A DNA stretch of 64,000 bases from Coprinellus micaceus (Eukaryota; Basidiomycota; Agaricomycetes; Agaricales; Psathyrellaceae): the NCBI GenBank assembly GCA_951394405.1, contig OX596341.1:868001-932000 (forward strand), written 5' to 3'. Below the pieces are notes generated by a model. The model saw only the letters and a program-made list of their open reading frames with translations, was not told the origin of the DNA and did not search any database. The translations under genes were made by a program, and so were the position numbers. Below, in pieces: positions 1-11,220 of the stretch (position 1 is the first letter of the stretch; each line of letters opens with the position of its first letter).

Positions 1-425
1 GCCCTTCCTTCAAGGTATCAACCTAGAAGTCGACGTTCCTTGGCAACTCAGCCCGCATTCACCCGCGCTTTGACCAGCATCGTTAGGGGTGCGCCATTGG
101 CTGGTGCTGCGTAGCCTTCGGGATACAAGCGCCCTATTGTCCTATTCAGGATAGCTACGGTATCCAGTGCCTACGGAGTCTGTGTCTTGCGGTACTAGCT
201 ACTCGCTTTGTTACTGTGAAGGGCCATTGCGTTCGCCGAGGCTGGTGTGCTGTTGCTGCGTTCCATAGAAGAGAAGCCAGTGCGGCTATTTGTACAGACA
301 CGCTCGGCACCCTATATAAGAGGGTCCACATCAACTAGGGACCCCAGGATCAACACCCACTACCCCTTCTCTCTTCCTGTCCTGTATAACGCAGACATTC
401 AAGGCAACCCTACCCGGCATTCACC
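1..425. other. Upstream region of the first gene
   Basis: No coding exon can be supported here. The last 110 bases are the promoter and leader of the gene starting at 426: a TATA box at 313-319, then a pyrimidine-rich stretch (CTTCTCTCTTCC), as is common near fungal transcription starts. Confidence 0.5.
313..319 (+). promoter_or_regulatory. TATA box of the gene at 426
   Basis: A TATATAA sequence lies 107 bases before the ATG at 426, followed by a pyrimidine-rich tract. Other members of the same family also have recognisable TATA elements (12501-12507, 14767-14773, and 32366-32372 on the minus strand), which suggests regulated rather than housekeeping expression. Confidence 0.6.
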
Positions 426-2825
426 ATGGATTCTCGGAACGTTAACATCAACAATGGCAACTTCGCCAGCTTCAGCATGAATAATATGCAGGGCAGTCGA
501 ACGGGACCCCAATATGATCCTCGAGGTCCTCCCCACGACTCTTACCCCTCTCCGCACCATAGCGGTCCTTCCAACCCCCCACCTCGCCACCCTCCAAGCC
601 GCCAACATCCGAATAGTGGTGGCAGCAGCTACTACAACCATGTTGACAACTCGGTGCACGATAATTCGAGTGTACAATATGGGAACACCTGTGAGTGTCT
701 CTATTTCGCCTCACCCTGGCCGCGTGTCGTCCGTAGAATTTACGCTGACCTCGATTTCACAGATTCCAATACCACGCACAACACGAATGGCGTCGCACGG
801 ATTGGCAGCGTTGGCAATGCCAACTTCGGAACCAACTACGGCAAGCTCGGAAGCTGATTCATCTTTATGCAACAGCAGTGCTAAACTTTCTTATTCGTAG
901 GCTCGATCAACCAAAGCTCTAACGACGCGAGCTACGGCGCCCTCCCTCCTCCCAGCGCCCCTCCGCACCACCACCGTGGCTCAGGAAACCCATTCCTGCA
1001 GCAAGGACAATGGCCCAACAGCGGATATGACTCTTACGCCCAAGATCCAGGGTATTGGGACCATTCATGGCAGAATTCACAGTACGGGAACGGGGGCAGT
1101 GGACAGTGCATTCAAGAGGCTGAGGTTAACGTTCGGTCGACGCATGTCCAACGGGCTTCGAGTAACCCGTTTCGCGCAGCGGCTCCTGTAACTCAGGGGA
1201 AACCGTCGGTTCCTCCCCCTAATCCCGGTCAGCCCCGCCGCTCGGCGAGCTCTCAAGGTGAAAGTATGGATCGTGATCATCGCGCTCGGGCCCCTCCAAG
1301 GGCATCCCTCATGCCTGCTCCAGTGTCTACGCCGTCCACTCGTCCGGCCCCTTCAAAGACTCGACAGGCATCCAGTCACCGCCCCCCGCCACCCTCTCGC
1401 CCTCCCCCGCAGAGACGCAGTCCCTCAGCAACTGCCCCTCCAGTCAGCTCTGACGAAGAGTCGGAGTCAGAGGAGAGCGAGAGCGAGGAAGAGGAAGAGG
1501 AGCCCCCGCGTAGGTCCGGGACTGTCAGGGTGACACGATTCACAAAGGTGTACCCAAACGGACGTCCTCCTTACATCGCTTCTGGCTCCACCACTCCTGT
1601 GGTAGTGCAGGGGCCCAACGGGGAAACGGGGTCAGGCCCGGACCCAAATGACCCAGGGTCAGATTCCGGCAACTCGGATGGGGAGACCGAGGTCTCTAAA
1701 CGAATGGCTTCTTCCTCCTCGTCAACTCCCAAAGTCGTTCTCCGGCGTGGGGCGCCTGCTGCTACCGACACTGATACGGACGTCGAGGAAGCGAAGGGGG
1801 TTGTAATGCGGGAGGAGGCCGAGCGTCAGAAGACTCGGTCCACCTTAGCCATCAAGCCCGCAGATACCCCCACCAGCTCCGCCGACAAGGGGAAGGACAA
1901 GGAGCCAGTCGGGCCCAAGGAGAGTGCAACCGCGACGGGCGTCGGTAAGGGTCGTCCAGTCGCAAAGTCCCCTGTTTCTTCCCGTGAACGGCGTCCGGCA
2001 CCGGAGGCATTCAACTACGAGACTTCGTCGGACGAGGAGGATGGTCGGGAAGGAGGCTTTCAGTGGGAGATCCCTGATTCCGAAACCGAGTCGGGTGGGA
2101 CGACACCCACCATACCTGTTGATACCAGCGAGGGCAAGGGTCGCGAGGTTCGAGCGCTCGAGAACGTCTCTGCCGCGCGAATTTCGTCTAACAAAGATGA
2201 AGGCCCAAGTCGGCAGGTTCAGGGCAGGATGGGCTCTAGTGGGTCAGTTTCGAGCAGTAAGTTCTCTGATGGAGTGTTTGTTCTATCCCGAAACCGTGCG
2301 ACTGATGATCGTTTCTCAACAGCCTCAGGTCACAGTTCCGTACCCAACATTACAATCGAGTCCGACACAGACTTTGGTTCCGACTCATCGTCGTCAAGGA
2401 CCGGAAAAGCGCCCAAGAATAAGGAGACATTCTCTGATCTTTTGATTACAAAATCGGATTCATTCGGATTCGTAAGTTTGTTGAACAAGGAGCCCGCTCG
2501 GATGTCCGCCCCTTCCTCCTCTGTTCCATATTCTGCACCCCCTCAGTACACTCCCGACCCATCCCCATCGTCTACCGCTTCCATTTCTCAGAGCCTAGCC
2601 CACGCTCAGAGCTCCTCTTCCGCTGCCATCCCTCCTGCCTCGGCTTCCGGGGAAGTGGAAGATACTCCTGGCGATCTCCAAGTTGAAGGGAAGCTGAAAA
2701 GGAAGAAGGGGCTCATGAGGGGGCTCAAGAGCGTCTTCAAGGATTCGAAGGGGAAGAAGGAGAAGCACGTCTCGTTTGACGGCGAGGGTGGTGTAGTCGG
2801 GGCTCCCGGTGTGCGAGACGATTAG
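426..2825 (+). CDS. Large disordered Ser/Pro-rich protein, accessory family
   Basis: Three exons (426-690, 763-840, 901-2825) give 755 residues. Intron 1 is GT-AG. Intron 2 uses a GC donor, because reading on reaches an in-frame TGA. The N-terminus is Asn/Gly-rich (MDSRNVNINNGNFASF, then a NTYSNTTHN stretch) and looks like the N-terminal motif of the other accessory genes here, but it is the least certain member. The middle is disordered, rich in Pro, Ser and acidic runs (ESESEESESEEEEEEPP). The C-terminus is short and basic (KRKKGLMRGLKSVFKDSKG), like the basic tails of the genes at 14837, 29515, 35998 and 37432. There are no catalytic motifs, signal peptide or membrane segment. The continuous frame across both joins makes the gene model good; the function is unknown. 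Confidence 0.8.
841..900 (+). other. GC-AG intron
   Basis: This 60-base intron begins GCAAGC and ends TTCGTAG. Removing it joins phase-1 codons into GGC and keeps the long 901-2825 frame open. Without splicing, translation stops at a TGA 15 bases into the intron. No GT donor nearby gives the same frame. Confidence 0.65.
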
Positions 2826-4006
2826 AGGCGCAGGCACGCCAGCTGTACTATGTCTTTCCTTATTTCTTGTTCTACTATTTTAGATTCTGGACATTTCTCT
2901 ACTTCCTTGAGTATATTACTACGACTAATAGTGTTTCGGCGGACTTGAGCTAGAGTTACAGTACACACTCTGTTTAATTGTGACTATCCATGCTTAGACA
3001 ATGATATCGCGTTTCATATAATAGCTACCTCTACAATGTGCGCCGTGGACGAACATTGAAGAACCTGGGCCGTGAACAGAGAACATTCCCCTGTAAGTAC
3101 CCGGGCGATGCAGCCTAGGACCCCCGAAAACTGGGGAGGAACTCTGATCCTGACGCCAAAGTGGTGTCCGGTCCAGAATGGGGGGTTCGTGTCCGGTCCA
3201 CACCTAACTCCAGGGCCAAAGCACCCAGATTTCTGTCCGGTCCGCCGAAGCATTCGATTTTTCTCTTAATTCCCCCATTTTTTTCCCCCCGGCGCCCACC
3301 AACTCTCCCTCAGATGTCCGGTCTGGCACCTAGGTCCACCACCAAAATGGCCAATTTTTGTCCGGTCAGGACCTAAGTCGCGCGGCCTACGGCCGCTTTT
3401 GTGTCCGGTCCAGGATCTGGGCTCTCCCCCAGTTTTCGGGGGTCCTTGCAGCCTTCAGGCCCAGGAAGTGCGTGTCTAGTGTGGCGTTGTGGGTCCAACC
3501 GTTGACGTTCCATCACCGATGATCAACCGGCACTTCTTCACCTCCAACCACAACCATTTCCAGATCCCCCGCTTCCACCTCTCGCGCTCGTATATTCCCC
3601 TCTGGACCGTCTTAGATAGACCGCGAAATTCCACGGGGAGGTTTCCGCTCAAGAGTCCGAGCCACCCAACCGCGCGCCCATGACGCCCCTCATCGTTTTT
3701 TACAACCCAGTCTCGAGAAGCGTCACCGGAGTCCTCATTTAGAACAGGACGTCTCGGCTGAGGCACTCTCTTTCGGGCTCACTTGATTCGGCCAGGACAT
3801 GAGGCCGAGGGGGCGGTGGAGATCTTATCGCAGATGTTAAAAACTACACGAAAGGATCGCCTCTTCCCTCCACGACTCGTGTGGCGTCCATTGCCTGCCC
3901 CAAGGTGAGTCGAAGTTTATGGTGCTCGTAGAACGGGAAGTGGCTCAAAATCACACCATGGGCCGTAGGAGATTACCCCTGGAGTGCCTCCCTTCCGACC
4001 CTTGGC
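2826..4006. other. Intergenic stretch holding a MITE
   Basis: Apart from the element at 3117-3446, no gene is supported. The frame at 3476-3766 (minus) has no recognisable features and overlaps the upstream region of the gene at 4007. Confidence 0.5.
3117..3446. mobile_element. Non-autonomous hAT-like element (MITE), 330 bp
   Basis: Terminal inverted repeats start AGGACCCCCGAAAACTGGGG at the left, and the right end (CCCCAGTTTTCGGGGGTCCT) is the exact reverse complement. The element is flanked by a perfect 8-base target duplication, TGCAGCCT, at 3109-3116 and 3447-3454. An 8-base duplication is typical of hAT transposons. Inside are at least six copies of TGTCCGGTC or close variants, which may be subterminal transposase-binding repeats. 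There is no transposase frame. The AGGACCCCC end is shared with the element at 27601-28283. Confidence 0.85.
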
Positions 4007-4714
4007 ATGACCACTACCCCGCCTCCACGCGATGAGGTCGCCACAGCGGAGTCGTCGTCGCAACCCAGCTCGGGCTTCAGCCAAACGAGTGGAACATCCA
4101 TTCAATCACCCGCATTTGGTCAGCCTACCACCAGTAGAAACGCCCCGGTTGCCCAACACCATCACTCCAACACCTATGGGTCGTATAGTACACACCACAA
4201 CCCCATCTTCACCGGTCCAGGTACGCTCAACTTCGCTGCATAAAGAGCCAGCAGTATTACTTACGTCGAGATCTCAGTGTACAACATCGGAAAAGCCGAG
4301 TTCACTGGGTCTCCCAGTCCACCTCCTCCTCTGCCACATGGGCACCCCCACACTTCTGTTTCATGGTCCCCACCTCTCAGCAGCCCATTCCCCACGCCGC
4401 CCTCGTTCGATCCACACTCAACGGCGAATGCAACCCCCTCGACCCGCGCTGCTCCTTCTCCCTCCGAGTCCCGGTCGGAAACACCTCTAGCTGGACGTTG
4501 GGTGTATGTGCCGGAACGACGCGAAGGAGTGTCGTCCTCTTCGCCCCCACAGAACGCCGTCCCCAGAGAGCCTGAAGAGATGGGTGTCAGGGTCCCTCGG
4601 GAAGTGGAAGAAACCTCGAGAGACATGGAAGAACAGTTGAAGGCCGCGTTCCAAGGATTTTTATCGAAGGAACACAAGGCGTTGGACCCATCTCTGCGTC
4701 CGGGAAGGGGCTGA
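4007..4714 (+). CDS. Small accessory protein with N-terminal TY-HN motif and helical tail
   Basis: Two exons (4007-4220, 4278-4714) give 216 residues; the phase-1 join inside the motif makes Val. The family motif is at about residues 55-75 (SNTYGSYSTHH, then VYNIGKA), followed by a PPPP stretch. A long disordered Pro/Ser-rich linker follows. The last 45 residues are charged and helix-prone (VPREVEETSRDMEEQLKAAF) and match the C-terminus of the minus-strand gene at 8622-8993, so the two are diverged paralogues. No enzyme motif, signal peptide or membrane segment is seen. Function unknown. Confidence 0.75.
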
Positions 4715-5248
4715 AGGAGTGCTCAAGTACCTTTTGCCTCCTGCGTAGTCTCGAGCTCTCGTCGATTTGTTCGGTAGGCAGTCACGATGACGAAACAACT
4801 ACTATTTTCTGTATTTGGGTTTCTCGCGAGACGATAAAACGCGTTAGGTTCACCTTGCCGTACCCTCTCTCGTCCACGACCGGCGAAAGCATCTTCACCC
4901 CCTCTCCCTTTTCTATTTTGACCTTCAACGACCCCAAACCCAGATTCGCGGGCGCCTAAAGTGATGGGGGCGCCTCGTGGGATCTTTGATGAACGGCCAA
5001 AGCCGTGTTGAATCACTCTTCTTCCTGAACCTCCAACTCCACCTGCATCTGGTGAACCATACTAGCCCCCGGGCTCCCTGCATCCTCTCGAAAACGCCCC
5101 AATATTCCGCTCGACGAACGAACTCCATGCATTACCCCTTTATAGCCGAGGCATGGCCTGGCACGTGGAATGAGGCCCGCTGACGTCGTGTTGGCGATCC
5201 ACACCCAGAACTCGATCATGCTGGAGTGCCTCTCTCCTGCACGCAATC
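4715..5248. other. Intergenic, no gene seen
   Basis: This lies between two plus-strand genes and should hold the 3' end of the first and the promoter of the second. No coding exon, RNA gene or repeat stands out. Confidence 0.5.
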
Positions 5249-6740
5249 ATGTCCACCACAGTCACCGAAACCACGTTGAACACCGCGAGGCTACCGGCAG
5301 AGAACCCGCTTCGCAGGAGGATGCACCTCTTACACCGCGCACACTCGCTCACGAGCCTGGGGACCTGCAACCGCAAGAATCTGCCTGGGCTTCCAGGCAT
5401 GTCGCACAGAAACTCGGAAGACGGAGGAAAGGAAGAGGATAGGTCGGGTAATTCGTCCCCAATGGACTATGAGAGCGGAATGGAGTCGACCGAGGAGGAG
5501 ATCTCGCCGAAGAAGGCTAGTTTCCCCAAGGCGGGCCCGGCGGCGGCGTCGTCGAAGCCCAAGCCCCAAGCGAAGGTTCAGCCAACTCGCCCTAGAGTGA
5601 ACACAACCTTGTTGAACTCGCCAAATTCGTCGTACTGGAACAAGGAGTCCAGTCCAATGTCACCGACGTCTCGCTCTTGGTACGAGTTTGATTTGGCGGT
5701 CGTCGTCGCCCTGGTCTCACCCATCGGGAACTGGCTCACGGGAGGGGACCATATCAAGAACCTCCTCCTCATTGTTCTACTCATATTCTACCTTCACCAA
5801 ATCATCGAAAGTGAGTACCTTGTATATCCTTCAGACTCTCATCTAACGTCGACTAGTTCCCTGGGCATTGTACCGCAAGGCCCGCCCTCGCCGACGCGCG
5901 CCCCATATCCCGCCGAGTCCCACCGCACCTGTTGAGGAGCAGTACGCTCACCTTGCCGCAACGGAGCTTCACAACCTTGAGCTCTTCTTCCTCTTCTGTA
6001 CCCTCGTATCGCCGTTATGCGGCGCCCTCCTTCTCCGGTATGCAACCGCCGCCGTCCTCGGTCCCGATGCCGTCAGCTGGTTCAGCACTGGGCTCTTTGT
6101 TCTTGCGACAGGCATGCGGCCGTGGGCACACTTGGTCGACCGGCTGAACGAGCGGACGTCGGAGTTGCACGATTTCATTCACTATCCAGAGGTGCAAGCC
6201 AGGGAGGAACCCACGGACGAGCTGGAGAAGAGGATCGCAAAGTTGGAGATGAGTTTAGAGAAGTTGAAGAAGAACACGGGGCATGCAACGGAGGAGGTCT
6301 ATGAATATGTGGACGACGTCCTTGATTCCGTCAGGGGCGATATCAGGGAGGTGGGGAAGGAGCAAGACGAAAAAATGGCCCAGCTCGAAGATTCCCTGGA
6401 GAAGCGGCTCGGCCGGCCGCCCCTCGTTCGTATTGGCTCTATGTTCACTCCGATTTGGCTTAAGCGATGGGTCCCAACGCAATCTTCCGGTTCGTCGGTC
6501 TATAAAATGCACCCAATTCCCGCCAAAATAGTTTCGTCCTCGCCTTCTCCCTCGCAAAGGTCCCCCTCCCCCCGGTCAACGACGCTTCTCGACATCGTCG
6601 ACGAGGAAGAGGTGGTCTACGAGAGCTTCCCACTGCTCGTTCGCCCAGTGGTATATGCCTCAAGGATGGCATCGCGGATGATCAGTATCTTCGTGTCGCC
6701 GTTCAGTGCGGTATTGAGGATGATGTTTGGGAGGTATTGA
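5249..6740 (+). CDS. Membrane protein with four hydrophobic segments and a coiled coil
   Basis: Two exons (5249-5810, 5857-6740) give 481 residues. The first 140 residues are polar and probably disordered. Hydrophobic segments lie at about 147-164, 171-186 (NLLLIVLLIFYL), 223-244 (LELFFLFCTLVSPLCG) and 255-273 (WFSTGLFVLATG). They are followed by a charged coiled coil at about 295-370 with heptad-like Leu and Glu/Lys spacing, and a C-terminal amphipathic stretch. The intron falls directly after the second hydrophobic segment. The clean hydrophobic pattern on both sides of the join supports the model. I do not recognise a named family; an organelle-membrane or ER protein is a guess. It has no N-terminal motif like its neighbours and is probably not part of that family. 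Confidence 0.8.
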
Positions 6741-8621
6741 TATTCTTCTGCCATGAACCGTTCTCTAGAAACTCCACCCGTTTTCTCTTATTACTATTCT
6801 ATTCGCGTTACACTCAAGCTCCCAACTCGCGTCACCCTCCCCCCTCGTCTGTACCCCTTCATCCTTAGTCGCGTCTGATCTCTTCTCTTTTGGTTGGGCT
6901 TTGTTACCACTGTCGATGCAGCGTCGAGCTGGATACCGTTGCCTTCGCATCCAAACAAATGTACTTGTACCAGCCTGTAGCTCTATTCCCATTGAACAGA
7001 CCCGGTTTTCTATCACCTGCCTTTCCCCTCTAAGTACCACGCCCAGCGTAGTAGATTACTGTCCATCCCCGAGCAGGGGCAGCTTGCACGAGGAGAGGTA
7101 CGGGTGCAGATGACGCGAAGCGCCGGATGCGATTGCACGTGGGAGGGCATTTGATTGCCGGCCCTCAGGTTGCTTGGACACGTCCCAGGAGGCAACCCTC
7201 GTCATGGCCTCGTTCCCCTTTCTCCCACCGCTTCAGACGTCGCCAACAGCTCTTATGCCACGCCCACAGGTTTCTCAAGCTCAGTCGAAGCATTCAAGTA
7301 TCTTTTTATTCTGTGGGGCCTCACCGCGATCACTCGGGGCATAAGCGCTCGTCAGCGTCCTGGACGACGCTATGGTTCGCACCCGAGGCCACGGTACCCC
7401 ACCACCTCGCCAATAGGATCCGTGTGTGGTTGGACCTGGGATGGATGTGACGGTTCAGCAAGGTGCGCGCTTCGGGACCGATGGGGGTTGAGTGGACGAT
7501 TTTGGCATCGGATACCTCATACCTGCCTTCGGTGGAGATCGATTCCATTGGAAGATATGGGCGCTCCTTGTGATTTCCTCACCCAGAGTGTGCCTGGGCT
7601 GGAAAGAATGACATTACCGATAGCACCAACCTCCGAGAGCCACGATCGATTCGACTCATGCCTGCCCTTGTTCCCTGAATGGCGGTCAAAGCACGTCAAG
7701 CGTTGGCGTTTCCCTATCCACCTCGTGCCCTGCCACGTCTTCCAGCAAGCTGTCGAGGCCTTGTACTTGACCCTGTTTCATCGTTGTACTCTCTTCATTT
7801 GCCTTTCGACCATTCACCTGTCACTATCGCGCCGAGGCACCCAAAGCGCTCAAGCGTCGCCTTATTGCATTGTCGACTCAAGGGGGAACCTACATTTGCC
7901 TCCGGATCCAAGCCAAACAACCCTCCCCGTTTGGGAGTTTCGGGTGCAGAAGGCATGCGGCACCGGGATCGGAACTTTTGTGAGCAAGGTTCCTGGTGCT
8001 TTCCATATTTTGATCCCTCTGGCAAGCAGGAAGGACCAAAAAATGGTCTCGGGTTCAAGTGGGCAGGGGGTTTGCGCAGTCGCGAATTCATTTCCGAGAA
8101 GCCTGGTTCTGGGTGTCCTTGTACCGCCCACGCAGGCTCTAGCCTCTCACCCGTATCCACGCCACGATCGGCCGCCTTGTAAGCGACGTTGTCCGCGGGC
8201 AGAGAATGATTTCGTGCATGCGATGTGGCTGCCTCGTGTATCGGGCTGGGGTTCAAACGTTCAGGGCTTGAGCACCCAGGGTTACCCTCAGTTCCGGGGA
8301 TGAGTGCCCCGTTGAGGGAGGATGTCGAAGCATAGGTCCTGCATAGGTTTTGTGGATTAGACTGTGGACTTGTGTGGATAGTAGTTTAGGTCGGGTAGAG
8401 ACTACAGCTGGGGTATCCGGTAGTCGGTGAGGTGTAGATGAAGGGAGACGAGCTGAACCGGGGTGCCGCTCGCCACGTCGTACACAGCGCCTGCCAAACG
8501 ACCTCCGCGCCTGCGTGGACGACAATCGCCGACAAGGGGGATGTGAGGAGTGAGAATTTCTGAGGATCGGTGCTTGTGTGTCGGTAATCCCAGTCGAGCT
8601 GGATCGGGGAATCCGACTGCG
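6741..8621. other. Gene-poor stretch with one doubtful long frame
   Basis: A 382-codon open frame at 7155-8303 (plus) overlaps other open frames on both strands. It has uneven composition, no start context, no recognisable motif and no intron pattern. I treat it as probably non-coding or a decayed sequence. Nothing else is supported. Confidence 0.4.
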
Positions 8622-8993
8622 TTACGATCTGCTTGAGCCTCCCTGGGGTGCGAGAGCTGCATGACCTTTGCTCATGAAGCTCTCGATCGCGTCCTTGAGT
8701 TCTTTCTCCACCTTTCGCGAGACGTCCTCGAGTTCTTGTGGAATAACGGGATCGGGCGTCGTGTTGGCTTCAGGGAGTTCCTCACTTTGCGGGGCTGCAC
8801 CTCTCGTTGCTGAAGTAGGTGTTCCCGTGCTCGAGTGGATGATTATTGTTTCTGCAGAAATACTCACTGATGAAAAATGCCTCAGTAATCCGTAGCGTTT
8901 ACGAAGACATAGGGTCTACTCACAGCTTGAGTTGTGAGTGGAACCAGGACCATACGTGTCGGAATGTTGAATGAAGGTGGGCCCGTCGCCCAT
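8622..8993 (-). CDS. Short accessory protein with TY-HN motif and helical tail
   Basis: Two exons (8993-8924, 8866-8622) give 104 residues. The start is MGDGPTFIQHSDTYGPGSTHNSS, so the family motif DTYGPGSTHN is at residues 12-21; the intron interrupts the motif region, as in the gene at 4007. After the join comes a beta-prone ETIIIH stretch, then a helix-prone tail (IPQELEDVSRKVEKELKDAI) matching the tail of the 4007 gene. It is the shortest family member in which motif and tail are both visible. A transposon (9060-10059) sits only 66 bases before its ATG and duplicated its probable TATA box. Function unknown. Confidence 0.72.
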
Positions 8994-9059
8994 TGGTACG
9001 ACGTGAAAGTGGTGGTGGAGGTAATATCAGCCGCAAGTCTAAATCTGAGACGCTATATA

Positions 9060-10059
9060 TGGGGGTGTCCAATTCCCTATACGGCCGACGCGCGTGACAA
9101 AGGCGTCACGCGCGTGTCACAGGCCAATAGGTGAAACCGAGAGTGCTTTGCTCGACTGCAGGCTCTACACGGCAGATCCAACTCAAATAAAATGCGGAAT
9201 GGATGTACACATGGTATATTAGTGCGTTGGAAAAATTAAAAGTGTTTAAGCCAGGTATGGGACCAGATATCTGGGAATTCACCTCAAGTCACGGCCAATT
9301 TGGCAGGGAAAACTTGTAAAGAATAGAACTCAACAACGACTGCACGTACTGGGATGATTTATAGACCGATTTTGTAGCGAAGAGGGATTCTAACAGAACT
9401 CCACGATTCGATTTTTTGTAGGTTTCTTCCCTCCTGAGATACCTCCTTTCACTGGGTAGTATCTGACACTTGTAGGCCTTTAATCAAAAATCTAATCCTG
9501 GAGTTCTATAGCCAGAAGCCACCGGAGATGAAAGTCTCTACAAACCCTGCTCGTCTGAGCAGATCGTACTGAGTTCTATTCTTTACAAGAGTGTCCAGTT
9601 GCCCCTTGCGATACTCAAATTTGCGTTACACCAAAAGATATAAATCTCACCAACCTATGGTAGAAATATAGAGTAGCAGCTTAGCTTCATGAGGGTGTCT
9701 TTTATATGGCTCTAAGTGGACTCAGTGGACAGCCATGGGGCAGAAGGTGCTGGGTGCTCGTGTTCAGCGCGACCGGGCTCGTGACCAAAAACGGAAATAG
9801 GGCCGTGACATGGGCGCCTCAGAGCCCTTTGGTCCTCTCGTTGGCAGGCCGCATATGTTGGCGCAGCGAAATGAGTTACATTACCCGCCTATATACATAT
9901 AAAATCGATTTCTACCCTCTCAATATTTATATTTAGGGGACAAGAGACAGGATGGCACAAAAGGTGCTTCAGTAAGTCCCTGTTTCGAGTTTTCGCGTGA
10001 CACCGTGACGCACTGTGACACGGGCCAGCCGCGTGACATACGGGGATTGGACACCCCCA
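9060..10059. mobile_element. Non-autonomous DNA transposon, 1000 bp, inserted at a TATA box
   Basis: The ends are inverted repeats: TGGGGGTGTCCAATTCCC on the left and GGGGATTGGACACCCCCA on the right. A CTATATA duplication flanks them (9053-9059 and 10060-10066). Both subterminal regions are rich in CGCGTGAC or GTCACGCG words. No transposase frame is visible. On the minus strand the duplicated target reads TATATAG and is the likely TATA box of the gene at 8622-8993. The superfamily is uncertain: the duplication is 7 bases, or 8 with one mismatch, so it could be hAT-like. Confidence 0.75.
9313..9589. mobile_element. Nested MITE with perfect 20-bp inverted repeats
   Basis: The sequence CTTGTAAAGAATAGAACTCA at 9313-9332 recurs exactly inverted at 9570-9589. 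The 277-base unit lies inside the larger element 9060-10059 and must have inserted after it. I see no convincing target duplication and no coding frame. Confidence 0.75.
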
Positions 10060-11220
10060 CTATATAACTGCCCAAGTAAGGGAAGCCTTGATTTGACAGC
10101 GAAACGCCACCGAGGGGGTCAAAAGAAATGTCACGGATTAGCCTTTTCAGGGGCTGTTTCACCGACCTGCCCAGCTTATTATCATGCGTGGTGGGTATTG
10201 CAAAAACTGAAGGAATTTACACTCCTAGCGAAGAGACTCAGCCGTTCCACCAGATCACTCTGTACACACCAAGAATGACTTTACGGTCACCCCGACGGTC
10301 TAAGAGCTTTCCATGGGGAATTCTTCTGATGCCTTTTCGCGGGTCACGCGCTAGTGAGCACTCAAGTCGCGAGAGCGCCTGCACCGACTTGGATTCGAAA
10401 TTGGGACCAAAAGCAAATTCAATCTCCGCGAATATACTTGGACCCACACGAGCATAGCCCCCGACACAAACGGGGAAACGCTGGAATGTGCCAACCGTCG
10501 AAAGCTCGACAAAAATCCCGGGATTCGTCACCCAAACTCCACCATCCATTCACGATGCATCGTCTAGGTTTACCCCTCGGCTAGAGTCGCCCTCCAAAAT
10601 TAGGGATCTTCGCCGCGCGACTAATGTCGAAATTGCTGGCAAGTCCAACCCGCGCCCAGGATGATCACCGTATCACCAAGGTGGCGCAGAGCGCTACCAT
10701 TTCATTGATAAACTATCGCCCTGGGTGCCGGAGGCCGCTTCATCCTTTCCTTAAACTATCCTTTACTCAGTAGATCCTTTTGAGGCACAATTGCCCGCAC
10801 CGTGGTACTTGGCGCCTCGACCGAAGGTGCATCCCAATCGGGAACAAGACTTTAGAAAGGCAGGGGGTGAGTTTTAAGAGATTCAGCTACGTATGACAAA
10901 AGGGTTGCTTTGCACCTTGTTCGGCTGTCACTCAACTCATTAAATGAACGTACACGGCCTCAGTCAACAGGAGAAGGGGTTGCCAGAGGAAGCCAGTTCG
11001 AACATCCTCGTTGCCAATGCACACAGTGAGAACCAAGTGAGAACAATAGCCATGATGCTGTGGGCGCAGATTCCCGCCTATGTATCCCCGCAGACCTCAT
11101 CATCATCCGAGGCAGTACTACGCCCTGAGATCGATAAAAGGTCGTGGTGCTGGCGGATAGGACCAAACAATACACCCTGCCTCAAGTTGCTACTTAGCTC
11201 AACCCAGCCCTCACCACATC
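10060..11220. other. Intergenic, no gene seen
   Basis: No exon chain can be supported. The last 100-200 bases probably serve as promoter for the gene at 11221 (a GATAAAAG sequence lies near 11133). Confidence 0.45.

Noticed and set aside
3160..3410. Repeated TGTCCGGTC words resembling a small repeat array
   Set aside because: Spacing is irregular and the words lie inside a MITE with inverted ends and an 8-base duplication; not a CRISPR-type array.
7155..8303. 382-codon open frame on the plus strand
   Set aside because: It has no recognisable motif, no good start context and no splice pattern, and open frames overlap it on both strands; length alone is weak evidence in GC-rich DNA.
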